Positions 7,101 to 14,226 of a stretch of DNA of 15,628 nt are shown piece by piece. The notes below the pieces were generated by a model that saw nothing but the letters and a program-made list of their open reading frames with translations, was not told the DNA's origin and did no database searches. The DNA is taken from assembly GCA_964407825.1 (NCBI GenBank), contig CAYOXD010000076.1:1-15628 (forward strand), read 5' to 3'. This DNA is from CAYOXD01 sp964407825. Lineage in GTDB: Bacteria > Desulfobacterota > Desulfobacteria > Desulfobacterales > JAFDDL01. Each line of letters begins with the position of its first letter. Position 1 is the stretch's first letter. Made by a program: the position numbers and the translations under genes.

Positions 7101-8039
7101 ATGGAAACACCGCTGCAACTATGTTACCCGGTCAACACCCTCGACGGCGTGGAACTGCTTCCTGCCGGGACCTGCCTGACGCCAGAGACGATGGCGGCGC
7201 TTGCCCGTTCATCTGAGAGAGAGACCTTTCCCACAGGAAGGCTCATGGAGTACGGCACGGTGGGGGCGGATCTGCGCCGTATCTGCGAAACCCCGCCCTA
7301 CAGTTTGATATTTACCGACTCCCATCGCATGGAAGAAGTCTACGGCGCCATGGGGCGGATCGAACTCGTGCAGCCCCTTCTTGACATTTACGGGTATTTC
7401 AAGGCCAACGACCCTTACACCTATAAGCATATTTTGACGGTTTTCGTTCTGTCCTTTCTCCTGGCCCAGGATCTTATGGAAAACCACAGCGAGCTGGCCA
7501 GGGAGGTGGCGGCGGCGCCCAACCACGATTTCGGAAAGCTCTGCGTGCCGCTGACGGTGCTGCGGAAAACCACGCCCCTAGAGCGGGGGGAACAGCAACG
7601 GCTCAGCCATCACGTGGCCGCGGGATACGTCCTTCTTGCCTATTACCTGAGGGACCCGGATCATCCGGCGGCCATCACGGCGCGGGACCACCACGAGCGG
7701 CGGGACGGCAGCGGCTATCCCGCCGGGATCGCGCTGAAGAACAGGGTGATTGAAATCGTTGCAGTCGGCGACATGTTCGATGCCCTCATCTCCAGGCGGC
7801 CCTACCGGCCCCGGTCCTTCGATCCGCGATCGGCCCTGGAGGAACTGACGCTTCAGGCAGAGCGGGGAGCCATCAGCGAGGAGGTGGTCCACGCCCTGAT
7901 TTGCCTCAACCGGAAAAAACCGCCCTGCGATCCCGGAAGCCGTTTTTCCCGCGAAGTGCGCGGCACCCCGCCCGACGGCAACCTCTACCGGGGGGTCGCC
8001 CCCTGCCGCTTCGAACCGAAGGAGCGGGGGGAGACGTAA
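7101..8039 (+). CDS. HD-GYP domain protein, likely cyclic-di-GMP phosphodiesterase
   Basis: 312 residues starting at ATG 7101, with GGAG six bases upstream. An N-terminal part of about 100 residues that I do not recognise is followed by an HD-GYP domain. Metal ligands appear complete: H110 (YKH), H142-D143 (NHDFGK), H170 (LSHH), H197-H198 (DHHER) and D224 (VGDMFDAL). The signature HHERRDGSGYP (197-207) matches the canonical HHExxDGxGYP. HD-GYP enzymes hydrolyse c-di-GMP to pGpG or GMP. There is no receiver or membrane segment, so any sensory input must come from the N-terminal region, which has a PAGTCLTPE stretch like the PilZ-like/DUF N-termini seen on other HD-GYP proteins (a weak resemblance). 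It stands alone between two larger loci, and its link to either is unproven. Confidence 0.88.
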   Translation: METPLQLCYPVNTLDGVELLPAGTCLTPETMAALARSSERETFPTGRLMEYGTVGADLRRICETPPYSLIFTDSHRMEEVYGAMGRIELVQPLLDIYGYFKANDPYTYKHILTVFVLSFLLAQDLMENHSELAREVAAAPNHDFGKLCVPLTVLRKTTPLERGEQQRLSHHVAAGYVLLAYYLRDPDHPAAITARDHHERRDGSGYPAGIALKNRVIEIVAVGDMFDALISRRPYRPRSFDPRSALEELTLQAERGAISEEVVHALICLNRKKPPCDPGSRFSREVRGTPPDGNLYRGVAPCRFEPKERGET

Positions 8040-8077
8040 CTTCCGGTTCCCGGGCCTGTAATTGGATCCTGCCACCT

Positions 8078-8107
8078 TTGCATTTCCTCTGGGATTGTTG
8101 ATATAAA
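8078..8107 (+). promoter_or_regulatory. Promoter of the symporter gene
   Basis: TTGCAT (8078-8083), an 18-base spacer, then TATAAA (8102-8107) is a good sigma-70-type promoter in a locally AT-rich patch. It would start transcription near 8113-8116, about 75 bases before the symporter start codon. Confidence 0.6.
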
Positions 8108-8108
8108 A

Positions 8109-8120
8109 TCTTGCGCAAGA
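8109..8120. promoter_or_regulatory. 12-bp palindrome at the predicted start of symporter transcription
   Basis: TCTTGCGCAAGA is a perfect 12-bp palindrome placed directly after the -10 box, a typical place for a repressor operator. No regulator gene is in the window. Function is inferred from position only. Confidence 0.4.
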
Positions 8121-8178
8121 GGGTCGAAGAGGCCCTGGGGGATACCCTGCGAGGCCAGCTCGCGGATCCGTCCGGGAC

Positions 8179-8184
8179 AGGTGG
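8179..8184 (+). promoter_or_regulatory. Ribosome binding site deciding the symporter start
   Basis: AGGTGG lies 5 bases before ATG 8190. It overlaps the possible GTG start at 8181 and is too close to ATG 8187. Confidence 0.5.
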
Positions 8185-8189
8185 GGATG

Positions 8190-9491
8190 ATGCAGGATAC
8201 CGTTTACATATCGGTTTTTATAGTTGCTTTCGGTGCCATTACGGTTGCCGCCTTGGGGGTTGCTCGTCGCCTCAGGAGCGGCACCGATTTTTCCCTGGCA
8301 GGCCGCCGGCTGGATTCAGCGGGCGTCTCCTGGGTGATCATCGGTACCCTGGTGGGCGGGGCCTCCACCATCGGCACGGTCCAGATGGCTTACGAGCATG
8401 GGCTTTGCGCCTGGATCTTCACCCTTGGAAGCGGCTTGGCCTGCCTGGTGCTGGGGCTTTTCTTCGCCGGGCCCCTGCGGGAGGAGCGGGTCGTCACGGT
8501 GGCCGAATATCTGGGCCGGTATTTCGGTACCAACTTTCAGATGTACTGCAGCCTCATCACCTCCGTGGGGATGTTCGTGCACGTGGTGGCGCAATTTCTG
8601 GCGGCCATGGCCATCCTGCAGTCCGTTTTCGGATTTTCCAGCACCCCCTCCTTTTTGCTGACCTCTGTGCTCATGGCGGTCTTCGTCATCGCCGGCGGAA
8701 TGGCGGGGGCCGGCTTCGTGGGCAAATTGAAGTTCTATCTGCTGTACCTCATCATGATCCTTTCGGCCGGACTGGCCTGGTACCGGGGCGGCGGATTTCA
8801 GGGGATCCTGGCCCGGCTGCCCGCCGATCCCCATCTTTTCAGCCTGCTGGGATACGGCCGCACGGCCGGCCTGGTGGACATCTTCTCCATGATCGTGGGG
8901 GTTGTCTCCACCCAGATCTACCTGCAGGCGATTTTTTCGGCCAGGGACGTCCGGGCGGCACGCAGGGGGGCCTTTTTGAGTGCCGCCATCATTCCACCCG
9001 TGGGCGCGATGGGGATTCTCATCGGGCTTTATTTGCGGGCAACCGTTCCGGACCTCGGTGCCCACAGCGCCGAGGCCCTGCCCTATTTCCTGAACATGAG
9101 CTTTCCTCCCGTGCTGGCGGCATTCTTTTCCGCCGGATTGCTCCTCATCGTGCTGGGGACCGGCGCAGGGCTGCTTCTGGGCGTGACCACCAACCTGTAT
9201 GTGGACTATGTGAAAAAGTTCGGCTTTCTGGAGCGGATCGGTTCGGGCCTTACGCAGATCCGGGTTTGCAGCCTGCTGGTTTTGCTACTTTCCTTGCTTC
9301 TCGTGGCCACTGGGCTTCATTCGGCCATACTGAAATGGAGCTATCTTTCCATGGGGCTCCGCGGCTCCGCCGTATTCGTTGGGCTCTGCATCGCGATTTT
9401 TCTCAAAAGGTTGAAGCGGGTACCGGGGCTTCGACCGGTTCTCTTCCTTCTTCCCCTTGCCTACGTTCTGGTGATGCTGCTGCGGGCATAG
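8190..9491 (+). CDS. Sodium:solute symporter family (SSS) transporter
   Basis: About 433 residues from ATG 8190, highly hydrophobic with 11-12 likely membrane helices. The N-terminal DFSLAGRRL segment followed by WVIIGTLVGGASTIGTVQMAYEHGL matches the TM1-TM2 region of SSS proteins (PutP/PanF-like), where the unwound helix binds Na+ and solute. It is somewhat shorter than the usual 480-550 residues, with the C-terminal helices reduced. The start is set by AGGTGG (8179-8184): GTG 8181 and ATG 8187 overlap or crowd this site, whereas ATG 8190 has a 5-base spacer. It precedes a methylamine-type demethylation operon and probably imports its substrate (glycine betaine, another betaine or a related amine); this is inferred from context. 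It has its own promoter. Confidence 0.87.
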   Translation: MQDTVYISVFIVAFGAITVAALGVARRLRSGTDFSLAGRRLDSAGVSWVIIGTLVGGASTIGTVQMAYEHGLCAWIFTLGSGLACLVLGLFFAGPLREERVVTVAEYLGRYFGTNFQMYCSLITSVGMFVHVVAQFLAAMAILQSVFGFSSTPSFLLTSVLMAVFVIAGGMAGAGFVGKLKFYLLYLIMILSAGLAWYRGGGFQGILARLPADPHLFSLLGYGRTAGLVDIFSMIVGVVSTQIYLQAIFSARDVRAARRGAFLSAAIIPPVGAMGILIGLYLRATVPDLGAHSAEALPYFLNMSFPPVLAAFFSAGLLLIVLGTGAGLLLGVTTNLYVDYVKKFGFLERIGSGLTQIRVCSLLVLLLSLLLVATGLHSAILKWSYLSMGLRGSAVFVGLCIAIFLKRLKRVPGLRPVLFLLPLAYVLVMLLRA

Positions 9492-9515
9492 GCCGAGGGC
9501 CTGAGAAATATTTTT
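9490..9515 (+). terminator. Possible weak terminator after the symporter gene
   Basis: AGGCC-GAG-GGCCT (9490-9502) is a short 5-bp hairpin overlapping the stop codon, followed after seven bases by ATTTTT (9510-9515). The T run is offset from the stem, so termination would be inefficient. Confidence 0.3.
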
Positions 9516-9516
9516 C

Positions 9517-9531
9517 CCTTGACAATCAAGG
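9517..9531. promoter_or_regulatory. Perfect inverted repeat over the -35 box
   Basis: CCTTGA-CAA-TCAAGG is a perfect 6-bp inverted repeat with a 3-base centre that covers the whole -35 hexamer. A protein bound here would block or replace sigma contact, so it is a candidate operator. Part of the symmetry comes from the TTGA of the promoter itself, so chance cannot be excluded. Confidence 0.35.
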
Positions 9532-9549
9532 TCGCTTTTGCGCTACACT
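9519..9549 (+). promoter_or_regulatory. Promoter of the methyltransferase operon
   Basis: A perfect TTGACA (9519-9524) and TACACT (9544-9549) are separated by 19 bases, longer than the ideal 17. The long spacer could make the promoter depend on a regulator that twists or bends the DNA. It would start transcription near 9556, giving a leader of about 200 bases. Confidence 0.55.
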
Positions 9550-9569
9550 GGCAGCGAGGAAGCAAAGAA

Positions 9570-9589
9570 ATCGATTACTAGTAATCGAT
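9570..9589. promoter_or_regulatory. Perfect 20-bp palindrome, probable operator
   Basis: ATCGATTACTAGTAATCGAT reads the same on both strands with no mismatch and no spacer. It begins about 14 bases after the predicted transcription start of the methyltransferase operon and is AT-rich in GC-rich surroundings. No T run follows, so it is not a terminator. Size, symmetry and position fit the operator of a dimeric regulator (TetR, GntR or similar), encoded outside this window. Confidence 0.6.
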
Positions 9590-9757
9590 AGAAAAGGACC
9601 AGCGCGTTCGTGCGCGATGTGCCTTTGGGGTATTCCCGGCCGCTTGCCTCTGCCGCTTCGGTGTTGAATGCCTTCCGGTGGCGGACTCCTCGCGCGACGT
9701 GATGTCGAGAAACCCCGTGGTTCCCCCGCAGCCCGAAACCCCATAAGGAGGGCGACC
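9590..9757 (+). other. Leader of the methyltransferase operon, no recognised element
   Basis: A GC-rich untranslated stretch of about 170 bases. It contains a small hairpin GCGC-GTTCGT-GCGC (9602-9615) and a 16-codon frame at 9617-9667 without a ribosome site. I looked for a cobalamin riboswitch and did not find the required order of conserved boxes. It ends in the strong AAGGAGG site (9745-9751) of the next gene. Confidence 0.4.
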
Positions 9758-10555
9758 ATGCTGATTGTCGGAGAACTGATCAATACCAGCCGCAGCGCGG
9801 TGGGAAAGGCGGTCCAGGAACGAAACCGCGCCCTCATCCAGAGCCTTGCCGTCCGGCAGGCCGACGCCGGCGCCGACTACATCGATGTGAACGCCGGCAC
9901 CTTCGTGGAAAAGGAGGTGGAGCTTCTGCCCTGGCTGGTGGAAACCGTCCAGGAGGCGGTGGATCGGCCTCTATGCCTGGACAGCCCGAACCCCAAGGCT
10001 CTGGAGGCGGCCGTGGCGGTCCACAGGGGGGTTCCCTTCATCAACTCCATCTCCCTTGAAAAGGAGCGCTGTGAGGCCATGCTGCCCCTGGTGAGTGCCC
10101 ATCCGTGCAAGCTGGTGGGGCTTTGCATGAAACGGGCGGGCATGCCCACCACCGCCGAGGAGCGTATCGAGGCGGCCGCGGAGTTGATCGAGCTTCTCAC
10201 GGCGGCCGGTTTGAACCCGGCGGATCTCTATCTCGACCCCCTGGTCCAGCCCGTGTCCGTGGATATCCGGATGGGCCGGGCCGTTCTGGAGGCCATCATC
10301 GGTATCAAGGCCCGGTTTCCGGAAGTGCATACCATCTGCGGTCTATCCAATGTCTCCTTCGGCCTGCCGGAAAGGAAGCGTATCAACCGCTGCTTCCTTT
10401 CCCTTGCCATGCACAGCGGACTTGAGGCCGCCATCCTGGATCCCACCGACCGTGGCCTTATGGCGGCGCTGCGCACCACCGTCCTTTTGCTGGGACAGGA
10501 CGAATATTGTTCCGATTTCATCGAGGCTTACGAAAAGGGACTGTTTGCGGGTTAG
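9758..10555 (+). CDS. Methyl-tetrahydrofolate:corrinoid methyltransferase (MtgA/AcsE-type, pterin-binding)
   Basis: A 265-residue single-domain TIM barrel of the pterin-binding family, close to the usual AcsE/MtgA length. Segments in order: INTSR near the N-terminus, YIDVNAGT (41-48), CLDSPNPKAL (D75), FINSIS (N96), YLDPLVQP (D160) and GLSNVSFGLP (N198). D75, N96, D160 and N199 are the pterin-contacting residues known in the Moorella AcsE enzyme, and they line up almost number for number. In this context the enzyme should move the methyl group from the methylated corrinoid protein to tetrahydrofolate, feeding the Wood-Ljungdahl methyl branch. ATG 9758 follows AAGGAGG by six bases; the frame is open earlier but without a ribosome site. 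First gene of the operon. Compared with AcsE of the acetyl-CoA pathway, the MttB/corrinoid neighbours favour an MtgA role. Confidence 0.93.
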   Translation: MLIVGELINTSRSAVGKAVQERNRALIQSLAVRQADAGADYIDVNAGTFVEKEVELLPWLVETVQEAVDRPLCLDSPNPKALEAAVAVHRGVPFINSISLEKERCEAMLPLVSAHPCKLVGLCMKRAGMPTTAEERIEAAAELIELLTAAGLNPADLYLDPLVQPVSVDIRMGRAVLEAIIGIKARFPEVHTICGLSNVSFGLPERKRINRCFLSLAMHSGLEAAILDPTDRGLMAALRTTVLLLGQDEYCSDFIEAYEKGLFAG

Positions 10556-10606
10556 GAAACGGGTTGCTTTGGGGTTAACCATCAACCGCTCGGAAGGAGG
10601 GACATC

Positions 10607-11242
10607 ATGGATGTTGACGCTTTGATGCAGAGCGTGATCCGCGGCGACATGCAGGGCGCTGCCGCACTGACGCAACAAGCTCTGGATGGGGGGACTGGTC
10701 CCCAGGAGATCCTCGACAAGGTACTGATCGCGGCCATGGACAAGGTGGGCGAGAAATTTGCGCAGGGGACCATCTTCGTCCCCCAGATGCTGCGCTCGGC
10801 CAAGACCATGCAGAATTGCGTCGCGCTGCTGAAGCCCCATTTCCAGGGCGGCGGCATGACCACCAAGGGCCGGATCATCATGGGCACGGTGAAGGGGGAT
10901 CTGCACGATATCGGAAAAAACCTGGTGGCCATGATGCTCGAGGGCGCGGGGTTTCAGATCGTCGATCTGGGCGTGGATGTTTCCGCCGATGCCTTCGTGT
11001 CGGCGGTGAAGGAACAGGAAGGCCAGATCGTGGGGATGTCCGCGCTGCTTTCCGTCACCATGCCGGCCATGTCCAGCACCATCACCGCCCTTAGCGATGC
11101 CGGACTGCGCGACAAGGTCAAGGTCATGATCGGCGGCGCACCGGTCACGGCCGAATTTGCTACCGAAATCGGAGCCGATTGTTACGCGCCCGATGCAGGC
11201 AGCGCCGTTGTTGAAGCCAAGCGGCTGCTTGGATTGGACTGA
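10607..11242 (+). CDS. Methyltransferase-associated corrinoid protein (MtgC/MttC-like)
   Basis: 211 residues with two domains. A helical cap (about 1-85, the B12-binding-2 or methionine-synthase-like cap) is followed by a Rossmann B12-binding domain with GDLHDIGKN (97-105). In this motif D98, H100 and G103 form the DxHxxG signature, and H100 is the lower cobalt ligand. The partner motifs are SALLS (145-149) and GGAPV (176-180). The protein shuttles the methyl group as methyl-Co(III), taking it from an MttB-type enzyme and giving it to the pterin methyltransferase. Strong AAGGAGG site before ATG 10607; the 51-base gap on the left and the 17-base gap on the right indicate one operon. It is the only corrinoid protein seen for two MttB homologues, so both may share it. 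Confidence 0.95.
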   Translation: MDVDALMQSVIRGDMQGAAALTQQALDGGTGPQEILDKVLIAAMDKVGEKFAQGTIFVPQMLRSAKTMQNCVALLKPHFQGGGMTTKGRIIMGTVKGDLHDIGKNLVAMMLEGAGFQIVDLGVDVSADAFVSAVKEQEGQIVGMSALLSVTMPAMSSTITALSDAGLRDKVKVMIGGAPVTAEFATEIGADCYAPDAGSAVVEAKRLLGLD

Positions 11243-11259
11243 CGCGGAAGGAGGAGCCT

Positions 11260-12717
11260 ATGGACACCATCCCGGTGCAGACCTATTCCCCCCGGCTCAG
11301 GGTGCTGAACCATTCCCAGGCCCTGGCCATTCATCATGCGGCGCTGGAAATACTGGATAAGACCGGCATCAAGATGGAACACGACGGCGCCCGGAAGCTC
11401 CTGACGGATCACGGCGCCCACCATGACGGCGAGCAGTGGGTGCGCATCCCCTCCCATCTGGCCGAGGAAGCGTTGCGAACGGCACCGCGGCGGATCCTGC
11501 TCTACGACCAGGTGGGCCGCAAGGCCATGGATCTGCGAGACGATCAATTCTATTACGGGACCGGATCGGATACCACCTTTACCCTGGACTTGGAAAGCGG
11601 CCAGCGTCGCCGTTGTGTGCTGGACGACACGGGCCGGTTCGCACGTCTCGTGGACGGCCTTGCCAACCTGTCCTTTGCCATGTCCATGAGCAATCCCAAA
11701 GATGTCCCGAAGGTGGAATTCATCTATGTCTACGCCTTTGCCGAGATGCTGCGCAACACTCACAAGCCGCTGGTCTTTATTGCCGACCGTCTCGAGGACA
11801 TGACGCGGATCCACGAACTGGCCTGCGCGGTGGCAGGCGGAGAGGCGCAGCTGCGTCAAAAGCCCTTTCTCCTCAACTACTCGGAGGCCATCAGCCCCTT
11901 ACGGTTTCCGGCCCATGTGGTGGATCGTCTCGTCTTTTGCGCCCAAAAGGAGATCCCCATCTGCCTGCCCTCGGGCTCTAACGCCGGCGGTGGGGCCCCG
12001 GTGACCCTGGCCGGCGCCATGGCCTTGGGCATCGCGGAAAACCTGGCGGGTCTGGTGGTGCACCAGCTCACCCGACCGGGCGCGCCCTTCCTCTTTGCCC
12101 CCAACGTCAGTTCTCTGGACATGAAATCCGCCGTGGTCTCCTACGGATGTCCGGAGTGGAGCCTCACCCAGGCCGCCATGGCGGACATGCGCGATGAGCT
12201 CTACGGGCTTCCCATCTGGTCCTTCGCCGGCGCCTCGGACGCCAAGTCGGTCGATGCCCAGGCCGGCGCAGAGGCCATGTTCTCCATCACCACCGCCATG
12301 CTCTCCCGCTGCAATCTGATCCACGATGTGGGCTATCTGGAGTACGGCAACACCTCGTCCCTGGAGATGGTGACCATCGCGGATGAGCTCATCGCCATGG
12401 CGCGGCATTTTACCAACGGCATTGCCGTGAACCGCGAGACCCTGGCCCTGGAGGCCCTTGAGCGGGTCAAGGCGGCAGGGGCCAAGGGGCTCTTCCTGAC
12501 GGACGATCACACCTTCGATCACTTCGAGTCCGCGCTCTTCCTGCCGAATCTGCTGGACCGCTCGCGCTTCGAGACCTGGAGGGACCAGGGGAGCCGAGAT
12601 CTCTACCGCCGCAGCAACGAGCGGGCCCGGGCGATCCTCTCCGGGCACGAGCTCGATCCGGCAAAGGACCCGGGGGTGATGGGGGAGATCAACCGGCTGC
12701 TGGAAAAGATCGGATAG
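11260..12717 (+). CDS. MttB-family methyltransferase, non-pyrrolysine (MtgB-like), copy 1
   Basis: 485 residues, the full family length, with no in-frame amber codon, so it is a non-pyrrolysine MttB homologue like the glycine betaine enzyme MtgB. Recognisable family blocks include a helical N-terminus (LAIHHAALEILDKTGIKM), YYGTGSDTTFTLD (about 98-110), NYSEAISPLRF, GSNAGGGAPVTLAGAMALG and the QAGAEAMFSITTAMLSRCNLIHDVGYLEYG segment near the barrel's C-terminal end. Predicted reaction: transfer of one methyl group from a quaternary or tertiary amine to Co(I) of the neighbouring corrinoid protein. The family covers glycine betaine, proline betaine, carnitine and gamma-butyrobetaine enzymes; I cannot tell which from sequence. 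Good AAGGAGG site upstream of ATG 11260. Confidence 0.93.
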   Translation: MDTIPVQTYSPRLRVLNHSQALAIHHAALEILDKTGIKMEHDGARKLLTDHGAHHDGEQWVRIPSHLAEEALRTAPRRILLYDQVGRKAMDLRDDQFYYGTGSDTTFTLDLESGQRRRCVLDDTGRFARLVDGLANLSFAMSMSNPKDVPKVEFIYVYAFAEMLRNTHKPLVFIADRLEDMTRIHELACAVAGGEAQLRQKPFLLNYSEAISPLRFPAHVVDRLVFCAQKEIPICLPSGSNAGGGAPVTLAGAMALGIAENLAGLVVHQLTRPGAPFLFAPNVSSLDMKSAVVSYGCPEWSLTQAAMADMRDELYGLPIWSFAGASDAKSVDAQAGAEAMFSITTAMLSRCNLIHDVGYLEYGNTSSLEMVTIADELIAMARHFTNGIAVNRETLALEALERVKAAGAKGLFLTDDHTFDHFESALFLPNLLDRSRFETWRDQGSRDLYRRSNERARAILSGHELDPAKDPGVMGEINRLLEKIG

Positions 12718-12741
12718 CCGCATGAACGGGTCTTTTGTGAA

Positions 12742-14226
12742 ATGAGAAACGTCGTCCCGTATCTGCCCCCGGCGAATATCCGGAAGATCGATGCCGCAGG
12801 ACGCGAGGTATTGTCCCGGGTGGGCGTCAAGGTGGCCGGCGATGGTTTTTTGGAGCGCCTCCGGCGCTCCGGTGCCCGCGTCGATTCGGAAACACAGAAG
12901 GTTTTCATGGACGATGCCTGGCTGGAGGCGCGGCTTGCCAGCGCGCCGTCCCGGGTTACCCTCCATGGCAGGCGGCCGGACCTCGATGTGCGCCTGGGCC
13001 GCAGGAAGGTCTATTTTGGAAACGGCGGCCGGGTGTTTCAGATCCTGGATACGACCACCGGGCGGATGCGGCAGACCCTGATGGCGGACATCGCCCGGGC
13101 GGCCTGCCTGGTGGACGCTCTTGCCAACCTGGATGTCTTTGTCATCCCCTGCCAGGCCTATGATATCCCGGCGGATCACTACCATCTGAACGATTTTTTC
13201 CAGGCCTTCAACCACACGGAAAAGCCTGTCATGGGCGGATGCGATACCCTCGCCGGTGCCAAAGAGATGCACGCCCTTGCCAGCGTGATCGCAGGGGGGG
13301 AAGCGGCCCTTGCCAAGAGGCCCTTTGTGGCGGTGATCACCAATCCCATCAGCCCCCTGACCTTCGATGCGGTGACCCTGCAGACCATCGAGTTTTGTAC
13401 CGGAAAGGGCCTGCCCCTGACCTGCGCACCGGCGCCCATTGCCGGGGCCACCGCCCCCACGACTCTGGCGGGGGCGCTGACCCAGATGCACGCCGAGGCC
13501 CTTGCCGCCGTGGCTCTGGTCCAGTTCCTTCGGCCCGGCACCCCCGTGCTCTACGGCGCCGTTCCCTCGGCCATGGATCTTCGGAAGATGAATCTGTCCA
13601 TGGGATCGGTGGAGACCGCCATGATGAGCGCCGCGGCCGTCTCCCTGGCTCACCTGCATCATCTTCCCATCTACGCGTCCGCTGGGCTCACCGATGCCAA
13701 GGTGCCGGACATCCAGGCAGGCGGCGAGAAGATGCTCTCGAAGCTCCTGGTGGCCCAGGCGGGGGCCGACTTTATTCATCTGGCCGCGGGCATGCTCGAT
13801 TCGGGAAACGCCATCTGCCTGGACCAGTTCGTCATCGACGACGAGGCGATCGGTATGATCCGGCGCCTGCTGCGGGGCATCGATGTGAATACCGACACCC
13901 TGGCCCTGGAGCCCATCTCCTCGGTCGGCCCGGGTGGCAATTTCGTGCTGGTGGATCACACGGTCAACCACATGATGGACCAGTACTTCTACCCCCGGCT
14001 CAGCGTGCGCATGCCCTTTGACGTGTGGACCGCGGAGGGCGAGCCGACCCTCGTCTCCCGTGCGCGGGAAACCGTGACCGAACTGTTGGCGAAGGGAAGG
14101 GCCAGACTGGACAACCGGCTCCTGTCGCGCATCGGCAAACGGTTCCCGGCTATAGAAGGAGCGGTCGTAAAGGCCGGTGAAGGGTACCTGACGAAAAAAC
14201 GGAAGACATCCGATGCCAAACCGTGA
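12742..14226 (+). CDS. MttB-family methyltransferase, non-pyrrolysine, divergent copy 2
   Basis: 494 residues, no in-frame amber codon. It aligns with copy 1 over most of its length but is clearly divergent: NPISPLTF for NYSEAISPLRF, AGATAPTTLAGALTQMHAEALAA for AGGGAPVTLAGAMALGIAENLAG, and AGGEKMLSKLLVAQAGADFIHLAAGMLDSGN for AGAEAMFSITTAMLSRCNLIHDVGYLEYGN. The TLAGA and NxxSPL cores are kept, but residues around them change, which suggests a different substrate or a second demethylation step. The C-terminus adds a basic tail (GYLTKKRKTSDAKP). The ribosome site before ATG 12742 is weak, unlike those of the three preceding genes, so it may be made at lower level. It overlaps the DUF1638 gene by 14 bases. 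Confidence 0.9.
   Translation: MRNVVPYLPPANIRKIDAAGREVLSRVGVKVAGDGFLERLRRSGARVDSETQKVFMDDAWLEARLASAPSRVTLHGRRPDLDVRLGRRKVYFGNGGRVFQILDTTTGRMRQTLMADIARAACLVDALANLDVFVIPCQAYDIPADHYHLNDFFQAFNHTEKPVMGGCDTLAGAKEMHALASVIAGGEAALAKRPFVAVITNPISPLTFDAVTLQTIEFCTGKGLPLTCAPAPIAGATAPTTLAGALTQMHAEALAAVALVQFLRPGTPVLYGAVPSAMDLRKMNLSMGSVETAMMSAAAVSLAHLHHLPIYASAGLTDAKVPDIQAGGEKMLSKLLVAQAGADFIHLAAGMLDSGNAICLDQFVIDDEAIGMIRRLLRGIDVNTDTLALEPISSVGPGGNFVLVDHTVNHMMDQYFYPRLSVRMPFDVWTAEGEPTLVSRARETVTELLAKGRARLDNRLLSRIGKRFPAIEGAVVKAGEGYLTKKRKTSDAKP

Noticed and set aside
9570..9589. Palindrome as an intrinsic terminator of the symporter transcript
   Set aside because: It has no loop bases, is AT-rich, is followed by AGAAAAGG rather than a T run, and lies after a good promoter.
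9617..9667. 16-residue leader peptide before the methyltransferase operon
   Set aside because: No ribosome binding site at a useful distance, no run of a regulatory amino acid and no attenuator structure after it.
8111..9667. Long plus-strand frame overlapping the symporter
   Set aside because: It is rich in Arg, Gly and Pro without membrane helices; the overlapping frame encodes a clear SSS transporter.
9590..9757. Cobalamin riboswitch in the leader of the corrinoid methyltransferase operon
   Set aside because: A stretch near 9722-9736 (TCCCCCGCAGCCCG) faintly recalls the CCCCCGCAACTG block, but the other conserved boxes and the terminal B12 box (GCCACTG) are absent and the order is wrong.
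11260..14226. Pyrrolysine-containing MttB
   Set aside because: Neither MttB-family gene has an internal in-frame TAG; the TAG at 12715-12717 is at the natural C-terminus of copy 1 and is followed by unrelated sequence.
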